A stretch of DNA of 64,000 bases. It comes from Auriscalpium vulgare. Taxonomy: Eukaryota; Basidiomycota; Agaricomycetes; Russulales; Auriscalpiaceae. Below the pieces are notes generated by a model, which was not told where the DNA came from, searched no databases, and worked only from the letters and a program-made list of their open reading frames with translations. Positions 54,931 through 64,000 of this stretch are shown here, in pieces. Location of the stretch: positions 1,302,001-1,366,000 of the forward strand of contig JAHBBC010000002.1 of the NCBI GenBank assembly GCA_019915015.1. Reading direction: 5' to 3'. How positions within the stretch are numbered: the stretch's first letter is position 1; each line of letters starts with the position of its first letter. The translations under genes and the position numbers were made by a program.

Positions 54931-55440
54931 CCCACCCGCTGTGAATACCTCAAGGACGGACCACGTGAACGGCGCCAGGCCGCGGTATTTCGTTGCGAGC
55001 GTGCCCGGGTCCAGTGCCTCGCGGATGGTGGCCATATTGCAAGCCTTGGGCTTGATCTTGAGGCTGCTTTCAGTGATGATGGTGTCGCTTTCTTCCAGCA
55101 CCACCTCGAGAGCGCATGGCATAACCATTTCGTGCAGATGTTGCCGGCTCTTCGGGAAGAGGTCATGCCAGGCCCGATATACGCGTGCGGGGCCAAACGG
55201 AGTGCTCCATCCTGCCCGGTAGCCCATAAAGATCCCGACTTGATTCCTGACTGAGTGTATAGGGCTCTCAAAGACGAAGAATATGAAGTCGCGAAGGGAA
55301 AGATCAAGATGGTGCAGCAGTGAGAACAGGAGATGGCATTGGACCTGAGTAAGAGAGATATCTACATCAGAAGAGAGCTGATTAAGAAGGGTTCCCCAGT
55401 CAGGGTCAATGAGGAGTGTTTCGTTGGGGGCAGCGGCCAT
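54930..55440 (-). pseudogene. DUF6589-type protein, N-terminal fragment
   Basis: The ORF from 55440 contains WHDLFPKSRQHLHEMV, SLKIKPKACNMATIREALDP and LATKYRGLAPFTWSVLEVFT. The last block is the typical lead-in of the large basidiomycete DUF6589 proteins, which are thought to be transposon-related. It ends after about 170 residues, where the helicase fragment begins from the other side. The two fragments meet tail to tail at about 54925, probably at a junction between two insertions. Confidence 0.6.
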
Positions 55441-55890
55441 CGTGGTCGTGGCGAGGCGTGCAGCGGCGGCGCGGCGGGTTGTGACTGCCCGACGCGACTT
55501 GTGACGAGCTGTGACCAGACGTGATTCCGGATGTGATCACGGGACCTTAGCCGTCCCATGCTGGTGCGACCTCTGACGGCGCGCAGGGCACCCGAACACT
55601 GCAACAAGACTCTCAGGTTGAGGATAGATGCATAAAATGTGGATTGGGTGCCAAAGAAGGTCAAGCAGGATCTGCTCCGCGCTTTCAGACTGGTATTTCT
55701 GCCAAAACCACTACTGCCACTTGGGAGTGTTGTAGACACAATAACGGTAGCGATCGCTGGCGAGAAAAATAGATAAACGGTTTCATGTGAATCTTTGGTA
55801 AATATATACGAAGTTTCAAAGAGATCTGAGGCATTCTGAGTGAACGACATGGTCCTGAGCAACCCTATCAAATCTGGCAGTCTGCGGCAA

Positions 55891-55943
55891 GCCCCTTCCG
55901 GAGAAGGGGCCGCGGCACGCGGCCCGGATCAAGGGGCTGATCC
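55891..55943. other. Three consecutive perfect hairpins
   Basis: GCCCCTTC-CGGA-GAAGGGGC (55891-55910), GGCCGCG-GCA-CGCGGCC (55908-55924) and GGATCA-AGGGGC-TGATCC (55926-55943) follow one another with almost no spacing. They lie just past the 3' end of the phosphatase gene and directly abut the 230-bp repeat. Confidence 0.8.
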
Positions 55944-56172
55944 GAGCCTATCCACTTTCATATTTCTTGCTCAGCTGGGTCTCGGCCCATCTTGGTCCCA
56001 CCACCTCCCAGTGAAAATGCTCCTCGAGAGGTTATAAACCCTCCGTGGGCGAGTTATCCTCGAGAAGTGTCCGCCAGTCGCGCTCAAACTCTGTATCATG
56101 ATACTTAGAAGCCCCCACGGACCGGTATGAGGCATTATGCTCTGGCATCAACCACTAGGTCAGTTGAGGTAG
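55944..56172 (+). repeat. Duplicate of the phosphatase-gene 3' end, second copy
   Basis: Partner of 45601-45832. It includes the stop codon and last codons of the phosphatase gene (reverse strand) and its 3' flank. Similarity starts right after the hairpin triplet. Confidence 0.8.
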
Positions 56173-57444
56173 ATGCTGACGTCGAGGATGTGATCGCCAC
56201 GGACACTGTGGCGTCCTCGTCGCCGCTGAGCAGCCGAGAACGTTTGACGACTGTCGACCCACTCCCGCTCCCTGTGCCCGGGTCCGCTAACACCTCGGGC
56301 TCCCCGCGACATCGCGCTGAATACTTGCGCAGCTGGCGCTGGAAGCCATAATTGGGGTTGACGACGGCGCGCTTTGCCTGGACGGCAGCGAGGGCCTGCG
56401 CCGGGGTCATGTCGGTCGTAGCGACAAGATAGGCGCAAACGACTGTGGCACTGCGACTGATGCCCATGAGGCAGTGCACCTAGAACGGGGGGTCAGCTTT
56501 TGGTTGTGATACGCGCGGGCAGCTACGCACCAGCACACGGTTCTGCGGGGTGGCGGCGAGTGCGTCACGGATGAACGTGGTTGTCGCATCAAGGTGCTCG
56601 AGGATGTTCGCGTCGGAGCGGTCTGCAAGCGGGATGTGCACCGCGACGACGTGCGGCGGGATCACGGGGTGGAAGTCGAGCACAGAGAGGACATGCGTAA
56701 TGCCGAGGCGCGAGAGCTCGGCTTCAGAGCGCGCGGTGAAATAGTCGGAGAGGTACAGGCGCGGCACGATCTCGTCGGCGTTGGGCTTGCGCCCGAAGTC
56801 TTGGGGGACGTTTTCAGTGAGTAGCCGAATACGCTCCGCGATCGTCAACCCGCTCCCTGTGCCTGGGTCCACTGGCGCCTCGGGCTCCCCGCGACATCGC
56901 GCTGCATACTTGTGCAGCTGGCGTTGGAAGCCGTAATTGGGGTTCACGACGGCGCGCTTTGCCTTGACGGCGGCAAGGGCCTGCGGCGCGGTCATGTCGT
57001 TCGTCGCGACGAGATAGGCGCAGACGACTGTCGCGCTGCGGCTGACGCCCATGAGGCAATGCACCTGGAACGGGGGTCAGCGTTTGTATGTACGCGCGGG
57101 CGACTACGCACCAGCACACGGTTCTGCGGGGCGGCGGCGAGAGCGTCACGGATGAACGTGGTTGTCGTATCGAAGTACGATAGGATGTCCGCGTCGGTGC
57201 GGTCCTCAAGCGTGATGTGCACCGCGACGACGTGCGGCGGGATCGCGGGGCGGAAGTCGAGCACCGAGAGGACGTGCGTTATGCCAAGGCGTGCGAGCTC
57301 GGTCTCTGAGCATGCGGTGAAGAGGTCGGAGATATAGAGGCTCGGTATGATCTCGTTGATATTGGGCCTGCCACGCGCAAGGTCTTGGGGGGCGGGGCGA
57401 TGCTTTGGCTGGACGGCGGAGAACAGGGCGGCGAAGGAGCGCAT
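56135..57444 (-). CDS. Protein with two tandem dual-specificity phosphatase domains
   Basis: The start ATG 57444 gives MRSFAALFSAVQPKHRPAPQ. Domain 1: INEIIPSLYISDLFTA, LGITHVLSVLDFRP, then NRVLVHCLMGVSRSATVV, with the signature HCxxGxxR. The exon continues without a stop (GTGSGLTIAERIRLL) into domain 2: ADEIVPRLYLSDYFTA, LGITHVLSVLDFHP and VHCLMGISRSATVV. In both, an intron of about 50 nt (GTGCG...CAG) falls just before the catalytic VHC. Both domains keep the catalytic Cys and Arg and a likely general-acid Asp (LEDRTDAD, LADRSDAN). Each is about 165 residues and they are roughly 85% identical, so this is a recent internal duplication. Substrates are unknown. The C-terminus is Ser/Thr-rich. 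Confidence 0.88.
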
Positions 57445-57969
57445 GCTTTGTCTAGATCTGTGGGTACGTTGGTCGGCAAGGCAGGAAAGAAAGGCTTGAG
57501 GGTCAGGATGGGGTGCGAAGTAGTATGGAGCACACTCACGTCAGGGTGTACACTTGAATCAAAGAATATTGCGCAGTGGGATAGGATCGCTTGGGTGGCA
57601 GCTGGGCTGTGTCCCAGGCTCAAGCTGTGTCCGAGTGCGGATCTAGGATACGTGGATGACCTTACCCGCAGACGACAGGCCTGATGTCCATGCTGCGCAC
57701 TTCGTTGACTCGCAGTGCCAGACTGAAAGCGGCGTTCAAGTGCCGCGGCACGTCGGCCCGGAGCGCAGCGGCAGCAATTCGGGCACCTCGGTCAAGAAAT
57801 AAAATCCGCAACGAAACCGCACTTAGTCACAGTACCCACTCCGACTTCGTCACTGTCGCAATTAAATAATACAAAGCTCGGTCTAGGACCTAGTAAGCAC
57901 CTAGTACTTGCGCTACAGCGAAAACTCATCGACCCGGTGCACCACCGACCAACTTCAAATGAACGTCTA

Positions 57970-57996
57970 CCCCCCCCCCCCCCCCCCCCCCCCCCC
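57970..57996. repeat. 27-base poly-C tract
   Basis: An uninterrupted run of 27 C (G on the other strand), far longer than any other homopolymer in the window. It lies between the phosphatase and lactonase genes. Confidence 0.95.
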
Positions 57997-58531
57997 GCGT
58001 TCGAACGTGTCAATTTTGGCCGACACTGCCTCAGTGCCTGCATAGTAGAGCGGCGCACCAAGAAATACTATGGCAATAACTGTAAAAAAAGACATACTAG
58101 ACCAGCTGATCATCGAACATTCATGAACACTCCATTGAACGCCGGCACAGTCTCGGGGACTACTACACACATTCCACAGCAACGCTATTCCCCGTACTAG
58201 CATGCTATACTTGAGTTACTGCATCTATTAATGCAGGCCATGGCCATACGTAGGCAATCAGCTTCCCCTGCCGATAAAACACCCACTCTCTACTAGTTCT
58301 CGGACGTCCACCTTTCGTCATACCTTCTCCCCTCGGATACATACAGGTTTCCATCTTTCGTCGGAACCAGCGCCAACACGGCCGCCGGCTCAGCCTCGGG
58401 CGCCAGCACGCGCCAGAAGCAAATGGCGCGCGCGGGAGGGCTCCAACGAAGGCAGCGCGGTTGCAGTAAGCGCGGCTTCGCCGTCGTCACGGGAAAGCGC
58501 ACACGACCAACCACAGCGAGCCCACCCCCGG

Positions 58532-58538
58532 TATAAAG
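58532..58538 (+). promoter_or_regulatory. TATA box of the lactonase gene
   Basis: TATAAAG lies 46 bp before the ATG at 58584. Confidence 0.55.
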
Positions 58539-58583
58539 TCACCCACCTCGTCTCGCTCCAGATACACCGTCCAGGTAGCAGTC

Positions 58584-59906
58584 ATGGTCAACTTCACCAT
58601 CCTCGCAGGCGGCTACAGCACATTCGTCGCGTCGTACCTCTTCAACGCCGCCGCGCCGTCCCTCACGCTCCTTGCCCAGTCGCCCACCGGCGCGAACCCG
58701 TCCTGGATATCCCCGCACCCGACCAACGCGTCCATCCTCTAGTGCGTTCGCCCGTGCCCTTCAGAAGTGTGTACTTTGGCTGGAAGGCTGACGGGATGGG
58801 TGTGCTTGCAGCGCGGTGAACGAGAACTCGCCCGGCGCGCTGCAGGGGTTCACTGTAGGCGCACAGGGCGTGCTCAGCTCGGCGCAAGGTCAAATCGGCT
58901 CGCAGGGCAATAGCCCCGCGTACGCCGCCGCGCTGTCATCAGGGCAGGTCGCCGTCATGAATGTGCGCTCCTTCCACCCCCACCCACGCGATTCTGACGG
59001 GGTATGTGTGTTGTGGTAATGTGTGCGAATGGGATGGACGGCAGTACGACTCGGGCAACGGGCTGATCGTGCCGACGACGGATGCGCTGGGCTTCTCGTC
59101 CGCGGAGTCGTTGATCACGTTCCCCGCGAGCGTGTCGCACCCGCACATGGCGCTGCAGCATGAGGACGAAGTTCTCGTGCCGGATCTGGTGCGTGCTTTG
59201 CGGTCTCCTGTGGCGGTGGGATGTAGTGCCGGTGACGGCGGGTAACGCGTTGTGCAGGGCGCGGATACGATCTGGCGGCTGGTGGAGGATGGTAGCCCGG
59301 GGGTATGGAAGATCCAAGGGCAGATCCCCCAGCCCACGGGAAGCGGGCCCCGGCACATCGCCATATTCAGTGCGTAGTTGGCCCTCGTTCTGGTACCCCA
59401 CATTGATCCGGGGCTGAGCAGACGGCACGCTGTACACCGTGCACGAGCTCGCGTCGACGCTGACCGCGCAGCCAATGCCCGCCGCACCGAACGGCACTTC
59501 CACCATCTCCACGCAGCTCTCCACCGTGCCCCCGAACAACCTCACCGCGCCGATGTGGGCCGCCGCGGAGATCGCGATCCCGCCGCCCACCGCGGCGTTC
59601 CCCGACGCGTACGTGTACGTCTCGAACCGCAATACGGGCAGCACGACGGACGCGCGCGGCGACACGATCGCCATATTCAAGACGAGCCCCGAATTGGAGC
59701 TCGTCGCGCAGGTGTACACAGGCCTGCAGCAGGTGCGCGGGATGCAGGTCGGCGGTGTGGATGGGGAGTTCATTGTTGCGGGTGGGGTCGTGGGGACAGG
59801 CGGCGTGGTGGTGTTCAGGCGCACGCAGGGCGGCGCGGCGCTGGAGGAGGTGGCGAGGAATACGGATGTGCCGACGCGGACGAGCTTTGTGTGGGGATCG
59901 TGGTGA
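58584..59906 (+). CDS. Lactonase-type seven-bladed beta-propeller protein, 349 residues
   Basis: Five exons: 58584-58741, 58812-58962, 59045-59188, 59258-59369, 59422-59906, totalling exactly 350 codons. Conserved blade segments are WISPHPTNASILYAVNENSP, SPAYAAALSSGQVAVMNYDS, HPHMALQHEDEVLVPDLGAD, GSGPRHIAIFNGTLYTVHE and YVYVSNRNTG. HPH...VPDLGAD and GPRHIAI are hallmarks of the 6-phosphogluconolactonase/muconate-lactonizing propeller family. Fungal members of this type act on sugar or aromatic-acid lactones, and which one cannot be told here. There is no strong signal peptide; the N-terminus (MVNFTILAGGYSTFVASYLF) is mildly hydrophobic and forms the first strand. It ends 87 bp from the convergent Med4 gene. 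Confidence 0.85.
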
Positions 59907-59993
59907 CGCGCGCGTTGACGAGGACGAGACTAGCCCTGATTTTGTGTCACGTATAGCGTCGAATTTGGAAGAGTAAGGATGGAGATGAGATGG

Positions 59994-60849
59994 CTACAAA
60001 TCGGGGTTGAGGTCAAGGTCGAGGTCGAATATCTGTTGCGGGCGGGTGTCGTGGGGGCGGTAAACATTCGGGCCTTGCTGCAGCTCAGGGGATGGCGACC
60101 GTGGAGCTACATGGGCGCGCCCGTGAGCATGGACACAAACTGACACGAACAGACACGTACCATGACCAACAGAGTGCGTCTCGCCCAGCGTGCCGAGCGG
60201 CTCCTCCGCGCTGAGGTGGCCGCGGCGCATCTTCTCCTCGTTGGGGAACGGCGGGAAGAACAGCGGCGGGGGCGCCTGGCCGGGCAGACTGAGGTCCGGC
60301 ATATTCGGCGGCGCCGACGTGAACGCGCTCAGACTCTGCGCGTAAGCGAGGAGCTCGGGGTACGGAATGGCCGCTGGGTGATGCATGCGTTAGAGAGAAC
60401 CGAGGGACGGAGTAGATGGACGGTGCGCGTGACGCACCAGCCTTCGCCTGTTCGATCGCCTTGATGCGGGCCTCGCCCTCGACAATCACGCTGTGCAGTT
60501 CCCGCCTGCCCTCCTCAAGCTGCTCGACGACTGCGCGCCACGTCCCCTCGAGCGCGAGGATCTCCGCTTTGAGCGCGTCGATGCGCCGCTGTCGCGCCTG
60601 GTGCGCACGTGCGGTCGCCACCGCAGCGGCGAGCGCGGTGTCTGCATCTAGGAACGCTGCGACGGGTGGAGCGGGAGGGGGCTTGTTGCGTGCAGGCGAG
60701 AGGGAGAGGAAGAGCAAGTGAGCGAGGTCCTGGATGTGGTTGAGCGGGTTGAGGAGGAGGTTTGTCGTGGAGGTGGGTGGGAGCAGTTCGGACGCATGCA
60801 TGCGTAGGCCAGGTTGTGAGGGACCCGGGCGGGAAGCGTTGTGCGCCAT
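59994..60849 (-). CDS. MED4: Mediator complex subunit 4 (Med4)
   Basis: The start ATG 60849 gives MAHNASRPGPSQPGLRMHAS. Exon 1 has a helical coiled coil (ARAHQARQRRIDALKAEILA, LEEGRRELHSVIVEGEARIK). Exon 2 holds the Med4 signature AIPYPELLAYAQSLSAFTSA followed by a proline stretch and FFPPFPNEEKMRRGHLS. Exon 3 ends FDLDLDLNPDL. Med4 sits in the middle module of Mediator and links activators to RNA polymerase II. Three exons with GTGCGT/GTACGT donors. An ATG-like position further upstream (61080) belongs to another frame and is not used. Confidence 0.88.
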
Positions 60850-62668
60850 GCAAACTGCAAGTCCTTGTGCAGGTCGTGGATGGAGAGAAAGAATATGAGC
60901 AACGAGCCGCGCGAGGCCGCGCGAATAGTAGTATGTAAGCGCCTCTGTGCTTGCACGATACACTCTTTTCCACACAATTTCCACACCGTGCAATCTCATA
61001 TTCTGAATGACTATCTTCTGACACCATAAGGTCAAGCTACGGGGACTACTGTGCGATAACAATGTCCAAGTGAAGGCCAATGAAACAGGTATGAGTGACT
61101 ATCACGCTGGATGTTGGTTTATGAACCAAGTCGCTCTCCAGCTCAAGACATCCTACTTATAAGCTAGCGAAGGCTGGACCACTGGCAGCGCGGCCTACAT
61201 ACGAGCCTTAGGAGACCAGTTGACGTCTGCAAGATCTATGACCGAATCCGCTGCGAAGGCGATGATGTCGTGGATGCTCTCTCCCTCCGCTACAGACGAG
61301 GCACTTCGCGAATTCTGCTCGAACAACCATCGGTCTTCACTCGCATACTTATAGGTACTGGTACTCAAAGAAGGGTAAAATAGGCCTATATTGTGGCTGG
61401 CGCTGGGCCATATGTCGCCGGACGATCAAATCCCCTGGAGCAGTTTTTCGTATGTACTGCTTTGGTGCAGGTGCTTTGGACCCAGCCTTTGGTGCAGGGT
61501 GGACGTGCTGATGGCCAGTTTTGCGTACAAAGGAAGTCGGGCGCAAGCAGCGGCCGAATTGTCAGACAGATAATCCTGAGCCTGCGAAGGGTTGAATTTC
61601 AATCTGTCTAGGGGAGACTAGCCGGATTCACTGTGAGTATTGGACAAGATGATGCAGATCATGCCTCGCCTAGTCCTCAGACTCTTCACCTCATGATGGA
61701 TGCCCTCCTCATCCCTGGCTTTAGGGGTGCAAAATCATTGCTTGCCCTTCCCGACGTCGCCATGTTCGCCAGGTAACTGGTTTCAGACCAGCGAACACAT
61801 GCGCTGTGCGATTGGCCCGCCTCTGTACTTCGCGTTGCGCAATCGTCCGAGAACGTCTTGGTAGAGACCGCAGGTGCGCAATTTTCTGCTTCCACGACGC
61901 CTTCTTGACGCATTAGCTCTCGTCCAGAACTATTTTCGCTCTTACCTCGCGTGTTGTAGCTTTGCATGTGGACTGGCGCGATTCCATCGGTGAGGGTGGA
62001 TTTCGGATTTGCGAGGATGGCGTGCGTATCCCGAAGATGAGACAATACAGCCGGGAAATAAACACTCATCGTGCAGTTCAGCCGCGTCCAAAGCATGAGC
62101 GGGATTTGCTCATCGACTACTCTAGACAATCTCTAGGGGCTGGTAGCTTCAGATTGGAGACTCCGGAAATGACTGACGACGCGTGGATATAGTATTCTCA
62201 ACAGGGAACGGAGATTTTTTCTCTTTGGTCACCGCAATGATGGGAGGGTCTCGGCAAGTAATCTCCCTGAGGCAGAGTAGAAGCTTCGCAGGCTCAGGAC
62301 CATCCAGCTTCGGGGCTTTTGCAGTGATCCGATTAATACGTCCGTTGATTCAGGCCCCGACTCTATGCGACCGTCCAATAATTCGGAGAATATTCGCACA
62401 ACATCCAGCAATCCACGCAGTGTTGGCCGGAGTTGACGCGGTTTTGCCTCAAACCGACACACAAATCTCTCAATGTTATTACTCCGGCGTCGCTTCGGGA
62501 TCCAATATTCAAGTCAGATGAGCGTCTCACGGATTCGATTTCCTCCGATTTACACCTTCTGCTCAGGCTCGTGACGAGATGCTAGACGGGCTTGGCCATC
62601 GATGCCAGCGCACCGCTGCGCACACATCCGGGACCCGAAGTAAAGCCCCATGCTTTGTACCCGACGCG
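60850..62668. other. Intergenic stretch, no supported gene
   Basis: ORFs of 60-150 residues overlap on both strands without recognisable motifs or splice continuity. I see no repeat of note either. Confidence 0.45.
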
Positions 62669-62675
62669 TATAAAT
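62669..62675 (+). promoter_or_regulatory. TATA box of the glycoside hydrolase gene
   Basis: TATAAAT lies 49 bp before the ATG at 62724. Confidence 0.6.
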
Positions 62676-62723
62676 AGCAACGGTCTGAGTGCGTCAAACG
62701 GCATAAGCATCCTCTGCTTAACA

Positions 62724-64000
62724 TGCGGTTCACTTCTAGTCTGTTCCTTGTCGCGATCGCATCCGCTCCTCGTTTGGTCGATGCGTTTGTGAAAGGCATC
62801 AACCAGGTATTTACTTTATGCTCATTTATATTGACAACATACTGAATATATTGCTTTGCGAAGCCATGGGGTAACAACCAGGTATGTTTATCTTTCAAAC
62901 GCGGCTGCAGGATCTCAAGTTTCTTCACGTCAGTATGGACACTGGTTGTCTTCCTCAATTCAAGGATATTCCGCGGTATATAGTTCCAGTGATATGGCGG
63001 CCACCTTTGCAGGTATTTTTACGGGTTCCTTACCGACAACGGACTGTGATACTGACGTTCCATCAGCTGCTAAGGACATCGGTGCCCAATGGGTCCGCAT
63101 CTGGCTCTTCGAAGACGGCCAAGGCTTGACAGTCGACAGTAACAATTACGTCACAGGCCTCAAATCAGACTTCGAGACCAACTTCAACGACGTCCTCTCG
63201 CATGCCGCTGCAAACGGTGTCAAGGTGTATCCGACGTTCTTCAACTACCCGCCGAACACGTGAGTCATCGCCGTGTAGTCGTTCAGTGATCCGCAGTGAG
63301 CGCTTATGCCTTCCTTTCCACAGCTCCAACTTCCCCATCGCGAACTTCTTCACGGACAGCAACGCTCAAAATGCCTTGCTAAATAATCTCATCAAGCCAC
63401 TCATAAGTACCTACGGCTCCAACAGCAACATTGCGGCCTGGCAGCTCTACAATGAGTTGAACGGGATCGCGAACCCATAGTCCGTCAAACATTGATTCTC
63501 CATGTGCAACATCGATTCTCATTTGTGATCTGCAGCTTCAGCGGATATGTCATCGACCAGGCTACTGCTAAAGCCTGGGTCACCTCGACCACTGCTGCGA
63601 TCAAGAGCGTCAACGGCGGCGCGCAGGTCAGCGTGTCGCAGATCCAGATCAACGACGATTACCACCCTGTCGGGACTTCCAATCTCGACTACAAAGGTAT
63701 ATCTGTCGACGTCAGATGCATTGACTCTAGTTGAGCGGCGCCCTCGCAGGCACCGGTGTTGATTTCTACGACATCCACATCTACAGCGACAATGGACAGG
63801 AGATCCCCACGGCCAGCGCATACAACCTCGACAAGCCTGTATACCTTGGAGAATTCGGCGAGCTCACGGGAGAGGTTCGAACTTCATCCTCTGCAGAAGG
63901 AATATGCGCACTAAACAGCCTTTTTCAGGGTGACTCGCACCAAAATGATGTCATCTACAACTTCTTTGTGGCCGCCAAGGCAGGCGGATGGGCTGGCGCT
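62724..64000 (+). CDS. Secreted glycoside hydrolase, GH5-like TIM barrel, cut by window edge
   Basis: The start ATG 62724 gives MRFTSSLFLVAIASAPRLVD, a signal peptide likely cleaved before FVKGINQ. Very short exons follow (PWGNNQ), then the main exon TDVPSAAKDIGAQWVRIWLF and ANGVKVYPTFFNYPPNT, then IAAWQLYNELNGIANP (the NE acid/base of clan GH-A), VSVSQIQINDDYHPVG, FYDIHIYSDNG and PVYLGEFGELTG (nucleophile Glu). This is the pattern of a clan A retaining enzyme, closest to GH5 endoglucanase/mannanase-type proteins, but the subfamily cannot be told. At least six exons. The C-terminus lies beyond 64000. The likely role is plant or fungal cell-wall polysaccharide breakdown outside the cell. Confidence 0.8.

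Noticed and set aside
61686..62129. 147-residue minus-strand ORF
   Set aside because: No recognisable motif, splice partner or promoter, and other frames are equally open.

Overview
The window looks like nuclear DNA of a basidiomycete fungus, most likely a mushroom-forming Agaricomycete. The genes are split by many introns of about 50-65 nt with GT(G/A)(A/C)G donors. Several families are typical of that group: a DUF6535 membrane protein, a DUF6532 protein, a DUF6589-like fragment, a Plavaka (CACTA-type) transposase, a Helitron and a TET/JBP-like dioxygenase. I worked only by reading the sequence. Exon boundaries come from splice signals and reading-frame continuity, and family names come from remembered motifs, not from a search.

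Layout. 1-6.7 kb: a cluster of lineage-specific unknown genes. These are an NTase-like protein cut by the left edge, two unrecognised ORFs, an ORF resembling only the C-terminal part of a Pif1 helicase, and a divergent pair of similar unknown proteins. 6.7-12.5 kb: gene-poor and repeat-rich, with one single-pass membrane protein gene at 10.1-10.8 kb. 12.5-14 kb: a TET/JBP-like 2OG-Fe(II) dioxygenase. 14.4-15.1 kb: a broken cytochrome b5 reductase relic. 15.7-22 kb: a Helitron with an uninterrupted 2020-residue Rep-helicase ORF. 22.4-30.6 kb: a segmentally duplicated block with four copies of a ~103-residue unknown protein (two intact, two frameshifted), an acidic protein gene, and two tungstate-type periplasmic-binding-protein (PBP) homologues plus a fragment of one.

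31.5-45.4 kb: mostly ordinary housekeeping genes. They are a DnaJ/DnaJ-X protein, the RNase P/MRP subunit Pop5, a formamidase in about 15 exons, a DUF6535 membrane protein, dolichyldiphosphatase and Cdc37. A small family of tiny secreted proteins lies at 38.7-39.4 kb, with another copy in inverse orientation at 46.1 kb. 47.6-55.4 kb: a nested transposon region. A 6.48-kb Plavaka element with its own transposase and a divergent DUF6532 gene sits inside a RecQ-like helicase gene, splitting it immediately after its DEAH box. A DUF6589-like fragment abuts the far side. 56.1-64 kb: a protein with two dual-specificity phosphatase domains, a lactonase-type beta-propeller, Mediator subunit Med4 and a secreted glycoside hydrolase cut by the right edge.

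The strongest discoveries are the precisely bounded Plavaka insertion, the intact Helitron, the duplicated block at 22-30 kb and the phosphatase with two complete active sites. No CRISPR array, rRNA or convincing tRNA was seen.
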